The notes below the pieces were generated by a model. That model worked only from the letters and a program-made list of their open reading frames with translations, ran no database searches and had not been told where the DNA came from. The position numbers were made by a program, and so were the translations under genes. 12,626 nucleotides of DNA, taken from contig JAEDMN010000084.1 of NCBI GenBank assembly GCA_016302985.1, forward strand, positions 1 to 12,626, given 5' to 3'. How positions within the stretch are numbered: position 1 is the stretch's first letter; the number at the start of each line of letters is the position of its first letter. Positions 7,771 through 12,626 of the stretch are shown piece by piece. The stretch comes from Kiritimatiellia bacterium. GTDB lineage: Bacteria; Verrucomicrobiota; Kiritimatiellia; RFP12; UBA1067.

Positions 7771-10700
7771 ATGGCAGAGAAGAAGAAGACCGCGCGCAAG
7801 GCCCTCGCCGTGTCGCTGGGCATGCGCCTGTGGCTGTGCGCGCTGGGATCGTCCCTGGTGGCGCTCGTCGTGTACGGGCTGACGCTGGCGGGCTATGTGT
7901 TCCCGGGCGAATCCGCGCACCTGTTCACGCAGTGGATGGGGATGGACGCGCTGGCCGCCCCCGTGCATCCGATCTGGGGCGCGGTGGTCAAGTTCGTCGG
8001 CGGCATGTCCAGCCTGTCCTCGGTCGCGGTCCGCCTGAACACGCTCTCGCTGCTCTGCGGCGCGCTGTCCGCCGGATTCGTCTGCGTGCTCGTCGGCTTC
8101 TTCATCCTCAACACGGCGCAGCACGAGGATTCGCAGCCGCACGCCTCCGCCGCGGCCAGCCTGGGCGGTCTCACCGCCGCCTTCGCGTTCGTCTTCTCGA
8201 CGGCGGTTTGGCAGTCGTCCACGCACCTCGACTTCAACGTCTTCGGCGTCTTCCTCGCGCTCGCCGTCTTCATGCTCTTCATCCCGATGGCGCGCTTCCC
8301 GCGCCTGACCCCGCTGTTCGCGATGCTCGTCGGCGTCGGGGTCGGCGTCGGCCTCGTCGAGAGCCCGGTCTTCGTCCCCCTGGCGCCGGTCTACCTCATG
8401 GCCGTCGTCGTGACGTCGGTGCGCAACGACCGGAAGTTCTACCTGCCGGCGATCCTCTTCCTCGTCGCGGGCCTCGTCGGCTTCACCGTCGTCGCGCGCC
8501 TGGTCGCCTCCTCCTACCTCGCGCTCCCGGCGGCGGCCGCGGGCGGTTTCGAGGACGCGGGCGACGTGCTCGTGAAGCTCCTCCGGGACCATCTCCACGA
8601 GATGCGCCAGTGGGTCGACCGTCCGGGCTGGCTGTACGTCGTCATCCTCGCCGTGCTGCCGTTCGTGGCCTGCGGATTCGCCGCGCCGCGCGGACTCAAC
8701 AGCGAGCGCACCTGGAGCCAGTACCTCTTCCACGCCGCGATGACCATCTGCGCGATCCTCGCCACCGCGACGTCGCTCTCCCCCGAGAGCGTGATGCGTC
8801 CCTTCGGCATCTCCCCCGTCGCGACCTCCACGCTCGCGGCCGTGACCTGCGGCTACCTCGCGGCCTACTGGTTCGTCCTGTTCCGCGCCGCGCTGCCGAC
8901 GGCCGACCAGGAGGCCCAGCCTGCGGTGCTGACCCTCGGCAGGCGCGTCGCGCCGTTCGCGCTGTTTTCCTTCCTCGCCCTCCTCGCGCTCGCGGCGCTG
9001 GTGAACGCCTTCAGCTGCTCGCGCGACCGCGGCGCCTTCGCGGACATCTGCGCGGGCGAGATCGTCGACCGCCTGGGCGGCCGCTCCTGGCTCGTCACGG
9101 ACGGCCTGCTGGACGACCACCTGCGCGTCGTCGCGGCCTCCCGCGGCAAGCAGCTCGACCTGGTCTGCCTGCAGCGCGACACGGACGACGCCTACCTCAA
9201 GGAGCTCTCCGCGCTCGTCAAGGCGCGCAAGCTCGAGGCCGGACGCGCCAACCTCGCGATCTCCATCCAGCTGGGCGTGCTGCCGTTCCTCCAGGACTGG
9301 TTCATGGGCGACGCCAGGATCCATGAGAAGGCCGCCATCTTCGGCGTGCCCGACTTCTGGTACATGGCCGAGCGCCAGCCCGTGCCGGAGTGCCTGTTCT
9401 TCGGCGGCGTGAAGGACTGCAAGGCGGACGTCGACGGCGCCAAGGCCCTCGCGGACTTCCGGGCGTTCTGGGAGAAGATCGAGCCCGTGCTCCACGCGGA
9501 GAAGAAGAAGGGGTCGCGCGCGATCCTGGAGGCGAAGGACCCGCTGGACGCCCTGCGCCTGCAGCTGCGCCGCCACGTCGGCTTCCTCGCGAACAACCTC
9601 GGCGTGATGCTCCAGGACATGGGCATGGACAAGGAGGCGTGGGCGGTCTACGAGCTCGTCCTCAAGACCATCGACTGCGACAACATCTGCACGCTCTTCA
9701 ACGAGTTCGAGATGGCGCGTGCCGGCGTGAAGGAGGCCGTCGCGCACAAGACCGAGATCGAGCGCCAGCTGAAGGCGATCGTCGACGACCCCCAGCGCCG
9801 CTACCTGCTCTGGTCGCTGTCGCGCTACTACGGCTACATCCGCTCGCCCGAGATCTTCGCCCGCATGGGCTGGGGCTGGGTGATGTCCGGCCAGACCGGC
9901 AACGCGATCGCCCAGGTCCAGCGCGCGACGAACCTCGTCCCGGCCGACCGCCAGGCGGGGCTGCTGAACATGATGGCCGCCTTCTACGCGAGCGGCAACC
10001 AGGCCGACAAGTCGCGCGAGGTCTACAACAAGGTCCTCGCGCAGGACGCCGGCAACCACGACGCCCTCGTGGGCCTCGCGCGCCTCGCCCTGAAGAAGGG
10101 CGCCGTCGACGAGGCGCGCAAGCACCTCCAGGACGCCACCAAGGCCGCGAAGGGCGCCGAGAGCGCGGGCTTCGACTGGGCGCTCCTCCACCTGATGAAC
10201 AACGACTTCTCCGCGGCCCGCCTGGCGCTCCAGAAGCTGACGGACCTCCAGCCCAAGTCGCTGCAGGCCTGGTCGCTCCTCGCCGGCACGCTGCTCCAGC
10301 AGTTCGACCAGGCGAAGGACGAGCCCGCGCGCAAGAAGATCCTCGAGGAGCTCGAAACCGTCATCATCCCGAAGATGGAGGCGATCGCCGCCTCGCCGCG
10401 CGACTACTTCGTGCAGATGACCCGCGCGCTCGTGCTGATGCGCAAGGGCAAGGATGCCCGCAAGGCCGCGCGCGACGCCCTCGTCGTGGCGAGCGCGGCC
10501 CGTCCCGACGTCAACGTCGTGGGCGACATGATCCTGAACCTGGACATCGAGCTGAACCAGCCGGAGGACGCCGAGAAGCACGCCCGCCAGATCCTGCGCA
10601 AGGACCGCGGCAACGCCCTCGCGAACTACGTGATGGGCTCCCTGCGCCTGAAGGAGGGCGACTACATGACGGCCGAGACGTTCCTGCGCCTCTCCGTCCA

Positions 10701-11094
10701 GACCGAGAAGCCCGTCGCCGCCGCGCAGAACGACCTGGCCGAGTGCCTGCGCCGCCTGCAGCGCCCCGCCGAGGCCGAGCAGTTCGCGCGCGCCGCCATC
10801 AAGAACCGCCCCGACCTCTACGTGGCCTGGGAGACGCTGGGCTCCGTGCTGCTCGACCAGAAGAAGGAGCTGGACGAGGCCGAGAAGTGCGTCGCGGAGG
10901 CCATCCGCCTCGCGAAGAGCTCGAAGGTCGAGGACGTCCGCATGCAGCTCACCCTTGCGCGCGTCCAGATCGCGAAGGGCGACCTCGGCCGCGCCCGCGG
11001 CACGATCCGCCAGATCCGCTCGCACCAGAAGGAGCTCACGAAGTACGACCTGGGCGAACTCGACAAGCTGCAGCGGTCGATCAAGGGCAAGTAA
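7771..11094 (+). CDS. Polytopic DUF2723-like membrane protein with C-terminal TPR domain
   Basis: This 1107-residue protein has a lysine-rich cytoplasmic N-terminus (MAEKKKTARK) and then about ten hydrophobic segments between residues 20 and 413, for example 20-43, 88-113, 152-172, 224-244, 287-305, 350-371 and 392-413. The pattern PGESAH (45-50), APVHPIWG, VRLN (87-90) and VWQSSTHLDFNVFGVFLAL (147-165) resembles DUF2723/TMEM260-type proteins, related to GT-C protein O-mannosyltransferases. The usual first-loop GDSGE is altered, with no Asp, so activity is uncertain. Residues about 415-690 are soluble and include a WLVTDGLLDDHLRVVAASRG stretch like the region after the last helix in that family. 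Residues about 690-1090 are helical TPR units (GNQADKSREVYNKVLAQDAGNHDALVGLARLALKKG is one, given here only to residue type: A/L/Y pattern with 34-residue spacing). It may glycosylate exported proteins or act as an envelope scaffold; the assignment is tentative. Confidence 0.7.
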   Translation: MAEKKKTARKALAVSLGMRLWLCALGSSLVALVVYGLTLAGYVFPGESAHLFTQWMGMDALAAPVHPIWGAVVKFVGGMSSLSSVAVRLNTLSLLCGALSAGFVCVLVGFFILNTAQHEDSQPHASAAASLGGLTAAFAFVFSTAVWQSSTHLDFNVFGVFLALAVFMLFIPMARFPRLTPLFAMLVGVGVGVGLVESPVFVPLAPVYLMAVVVTSVRNDRKFYLPAILFLVAGLVGFTVVARLVASSYLALPAAAAGGFEDAGDVLVKLLRDHLHEMRQWVDRPGWLYVVILAVLPFVACGFAAPRGLNSERTWSQYLFHAAMTICAILATATSLSPESVMRPFGISPVATSTLAAVTCGYLAAYWFVLFRAALPTADQEAQPAVLTLGRRVAPFALFSFLALLALAALVNAFSCSRDRGAFADICAGEIVDRLGGRSWLVTDGLLDDHLRVVAASRGKQLDLVCLQRDTDDAYLKELSALVKARKLEAGRANLAISIQLGVLPFLQDWFMGDARIHEKAAIFGVPDFWYMAERQPVPECLFFGGVKDCKADVDGAKALADFRAFWEKIEPVLHAEKKKGSRAILEAKDPLDALRLQLRRHVGFLANNLGVMLQDMGMDKEAWAVYELVLKTIDCDNICTLFNEFEMARAGVKEAVAHKTEIERQLKAIVDDPQRRYLLWSLSRYYGYIRSPEIFARMGWGWVMSGQTGNAIAQVQRATNLVPADRQAGLLNMMAAFYASGNQADKSREVYNKVLAQDAGNHDALVGLARLALKKGAVDEARKHLQDATKAAKGAESAGFDWALLHLMNNDFSAARLALQKLTDLQPKSLQAWSLLAGTLLQQFDQAKDEPARKKILEELETVIIPKMEAIAASPRDYFVQMTRALVLMRKGKDARKAARDALVVASAARPDVNVVGDMILNLDIELNQPEDAEKHARQILRKDRGNALANYVMGSLRLKEGDYMTAETFLRLSVQTEKPVAAAQNDLAECLRRLQRPAEAEQFARAAIKNRPDLYVAWETLGSVLLDQKKELDEAEKCVAEAIRLAKSSKVEDVRMQLTLARVQIAKGDLGRARGTIRQIRSHQKELTKYDLGELDKLQRSIKGK

Positions 11095-11123
11095 TTGCGG
11101 CTGCGGACCGCCTTTGGTATAAT
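11095..11123 (+). promoter_or_regulatory. Sigma-70-type promoter for the oxidoreductase gene
   Basis: TTGCGG (11095-11100) begins directly after the TAA of the previous gene and is 17 bases from a consensus TATAAT (11118-11123), again preceded by GG. Transcription would start near 11130, giving a leader of about 25 bases. Because the promoter covers the upstream part of the open frame, translation from the TTG at 11095 is unlikely. Confidence 0.7.
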
Positions 11124-11144
11124 TCCGAAAAACCTTTTCCGAAC

Positions 11145-11148
11145 AGGA
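11145..11148 (+). promoter_or_regulatory. Ribosome binding site of the oxidoreductase gene
   Basis: AGGA lies six bases before the ATG at 11155. That start yields a protein beginning with a Tat signal, which confirms the choice over the upstream TTG at 11095. Confidence 0.65.
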
Positions 11149-11154
11149 CGAACG

Positions 11155-12513
11155 ATGGAACTGAACAGAAGAAACTTCTTCAAGGGCGTGGCCGCCGGCG
11201 CGGCGTTCCTGCCGAGCTTCAACATCCTCCACGCGGAGGACGCGACGATCGGGCCGAAGGACGACCAGATCAACGTGGCCCTCATCGGCTTCGGCGCCGA
11301 AGCGCGCGTGCTCAGCGCCTCGCTCGTCCGCATCCCCGGCGTGCGCGTGCGCGCCGTCTGCGACATCTGGAAGTTCCAGCAGCAGCAGGCCAAGCAGTTC
11401 TTCAAGTCCTACGGCCACGGCGTGAACACGTACGAGGACTACCGCGACATGCTGGCCAAGGAGGACAAGAACATCGACGCGGTCGTGGTCGCGACGCCGG
11501 ACTGGATGCACTGCGAGCACACGTGCGCCTGCCTGCGCGCCGGCAAGCACGTCTACTGCGAGAAGGAGATGTCCAACAAGCTCGAGCAGGCCGCGGAGAT
11601 GTGCCGCGTCCAGCAGGAGACGGGCAAGCTCCTCCAGATCGGCCACCAGCGCCGCTCCAACCCGCGCTACCGCCACTGCTTCGAGAACATCGTGCCGAAC
11701 ATGCTCGGCCGCGTGACCACGGCCTACGCGCAGTGGAACCGCACGCTCGCGCCGTTCTTCAGCGTGAAGCGTCCGCCGAAGCAGAACATCCTCACCAAGT
11801 ACGGCTACGAGAACCCCGAGCAGTACCTGAACTGGCGCTGGTTCTACAAGTACGGCGGCGGCTCGATGGTGGACCTCGGTTCGCACCAGATCGACCTCTT
11901 CATCTGGGCCTGGGGCGTGCCCCCGAGCTCCGTCACCGCCATCGGCGGCAAGGACGCCTTCAACCCGCCGCGCATGGCCTACGACCGCGTGATGTGCCTC
12001 TACGAGTTCCAGATGCCCGACGGCACGAAGAACGAGGCCTACTACCAGGTGATCTCCTCCAACGCCCGCGGCGGCTTCTACGAGCAGTTCATGGGCGTCA
12101 ACGCGTCCCTCACGATCGCGGAGATCTCCGCGCGCGGCAACACCGTGCAGCGCGAGCTCCGCGCCGGCGGCCTCACCGACCAGCAGTGGCAGACCTTCAT
12201 CGACAAGGGCTGGATCCTCCCGGCCGAGGGCGACAAGATCAAGAAGGAAGTGACGAAGGACATCGCCGTCGACACGCGCATCTCCGCGCAGGCGAACGGC
12301 AACCCCCTCGCGGTCACGATGAACAAGCCGGCCCACATGCCGCACCTCGAGAACTTCTTCGCGGCCTGCCGCCACGGCGCGAAGCTCAACTGCCCGGCCG
12401 AGCTCGCCTACGAGAGCGCCGTCGCCGTGCTTGCGGCGAACGTCTCCGCCGACTCGCACCAGACGCACTACTTCAAGCCCGAGGACTTCAAGGTCCCGCC
12501 GCGGAAGGCCTAG
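11155..12513 (+). CDS. Tat-exported Gfo/Idh/MocA family oxidoreductase
   Basis: The 452-residue protein starts with a twin-arginine signal: NRRNFFKG (residues 4-11), then a short hydrophobic stretch ending near A27. A Rossmann fold follows (NVALIGFGAEA, 40-50; VCD at 68-70), with the DAVVVATPDWMH strand (108-119) and the family's nucleotide/substrate motif as C135-E136-K137-E138. GKLLQIGHQRRSNPRY (157-172) and GGGSMVDLGSHQIDLFIW (234-251) contain the usual DxGxHxxD catalytic segment, with H244 the likely acid/base residue. The family uses NAD(P) to oxidise or reduce sugars, inositols and glycosides. Tat export means the protein folds with its cofactor before reaching the periplasm. Two deviations are seen: A50 where a glycine often closes GxGxxG, and Glu instead of Pro in EKP. 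It is complete and has its own promoter. The substrate cannot be deduced from sequence. Confidence 0.9.
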   Translation: MELNRRNFFKGVAAGAAFLPSFNILHAEDATIGPKDDQINVALIGFGAEARVLSASLVRIPGVRVRAVCDIWKFQQQQAKQFFKSYGHGVNTYEDYRDMLAKEDKNIDAVVVATPDWMHCEHTCACLRAGKHVYCEKEMSNKLEQAAEMCRVQQETGKLLQIGHQRRSNPRYRHCFENIVPNMLGRVTTAYAQWNRTLAPFFSVKRPPKQNILTKYGYENPEQYLNWRWFYKYGGGSMVDLGSHQIDLFIWAWGVPPSSVTAIGGKDAFNPPRMAYDRVMCLYEFQMPDGTKNEAYYQVISSNARGGFYEQFMGVNASLTIAEISARGNTVQRELRAGGLTDQQWQTFIDKGWILPAEGDKIKKEVTKDIAVDTRISAQANGNPLAVTMNKPAHMPHLENFFAACRHGAKLNCPAELAYESAVAVLAANVSADSHQTHYFKPEDFKVPPRKA

Positions 12514-12544
12514 GGGCGCACCGGTCCCCGAGGCGCGGAAATTC

Positions 12545-12626
12545 GGTTGCGCGCCGGCCTCCGGTGTTTCTAGGTTGCGCGCCGGCCTCCGGCGTTTTCA
12601 GGTTGCGCGCCGGCCTCCGGCGTTTT
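12545..12626 (+). repeat. 28-bp tandem array of terminator-like hairpins (runs off the window)
   Basis: Three units begin at 12545, 12573 and 12601, each opening with the same 20 bases, GGTTGCGCGCCGGCCTCCGG. Units 1 and 2 are 28 bases; unit 3 is cut by the window edge after 26, so the array may continue. Within each unit CGCCGG pairs with CCGGCG across a CCT triloop and is followed by TTTT (TTTC in unit 1, where CCGGTG keeps pairing by a G-U wobble). The structure could terminate transcription of the oxidoreductase gene. The units have no unique spacers between them, so this is not a CRISPR array. Confidence 0.9.

Noticed and set aside
7495..12468. A 1657-codon open frame on the minus strand, opposite the TPR and oxidoreductase genes.
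   Set aside because: It crosses two well-supported genes and their promoter, and its translation is low-complexity Arg/Ala/Val/Glu/His with no domain. Very high GC at third codon positions leaves antisense frames free of stops.
12545..12626. Possible CRISPR array at the window end.
   Set aside because: The 28-base period is almost entirely repeat, with only about 8 bases between the cores and no unique spacer sequence. No cas genes are present.

Overview
The window reads as a chromosomal segment of a GC-rich bacterium, most likely from the Planctomycetota-Verrucomicrobiota-Chlamydiota group, with a Kiritimatiellota- or Verrucomicrobiota-like lineage as my best guess. That guess rests on several things seen together: a propeller/di-heme cytochrome of a type common there, a GH106-like glycosidase, a Tat-exported Gfo/Idh/MocA oxidoreductase, a DUF2723-like membrane protein with a TPR tail, and short GC-rich hairpin repeats. 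It is an inference from family resemblance, not a phylogenetic placement. All genes lie on the plus strand.

Layout. Positions 1 to about 43 are the 3' end of a 5S rRNA gene, so the window opens at the tail of an rRNA operon. It is followed by a T-rich tract and a second, well-formed hairpin terminator (84-121). A good sigma-70-type promoter with an extended -10 (153-181) then starts a three-gene unit. Its genes are an exported beta-propeller/di-heme cytochrome c (233-2122), an exported GH106-like glycoside hydrolase (2134-5136) and a membrane-anchored KP-43-like subtilisin protease (5133-7727). The gaps are 11 nt and then a 4-nt ATGA overlap, which points to co-transcription and translational coupling. 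Two further genes have their own TATAAT boxes placed directly after the preceding stop codon. They are a polytopic DUF2723-like membrane protein with a long TPR domain (7771-11094) and a Tat-dependent Gfo/Idh/MocA oxidoreductase (11155-12513). The window ends inside a 28-bp tandem array of terminator-like hairpins (12545-12626).

How the parts may work together. All five proteins are predicted to be exported or membrane-bound, so this is a cell-envelope locus. A periplasmic glycosidase, a periplasmic NAD(P)-type sugar oxidoreductase and a periplasmic di-heme cytochrome would suit oxidation and cleavage of complex glycans outside the cytoplasm. The DUF2723-like protein might glycosylate exported proteins. 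A shared pathway is my inference; the sequence directly supports only adjacency and common localisation.

The most unusual feature is in the protease gene. Just after the membrane anchor it carries a 42-bp direct repeat that ends in the same GC-rich hairpin element (identical over 22 nt) that is arrayed at the end of the window. This looks like a dispersed palindromic repeat that entered a coding sequence in frame, comparable in principle to Rickettsia palindromic elements.
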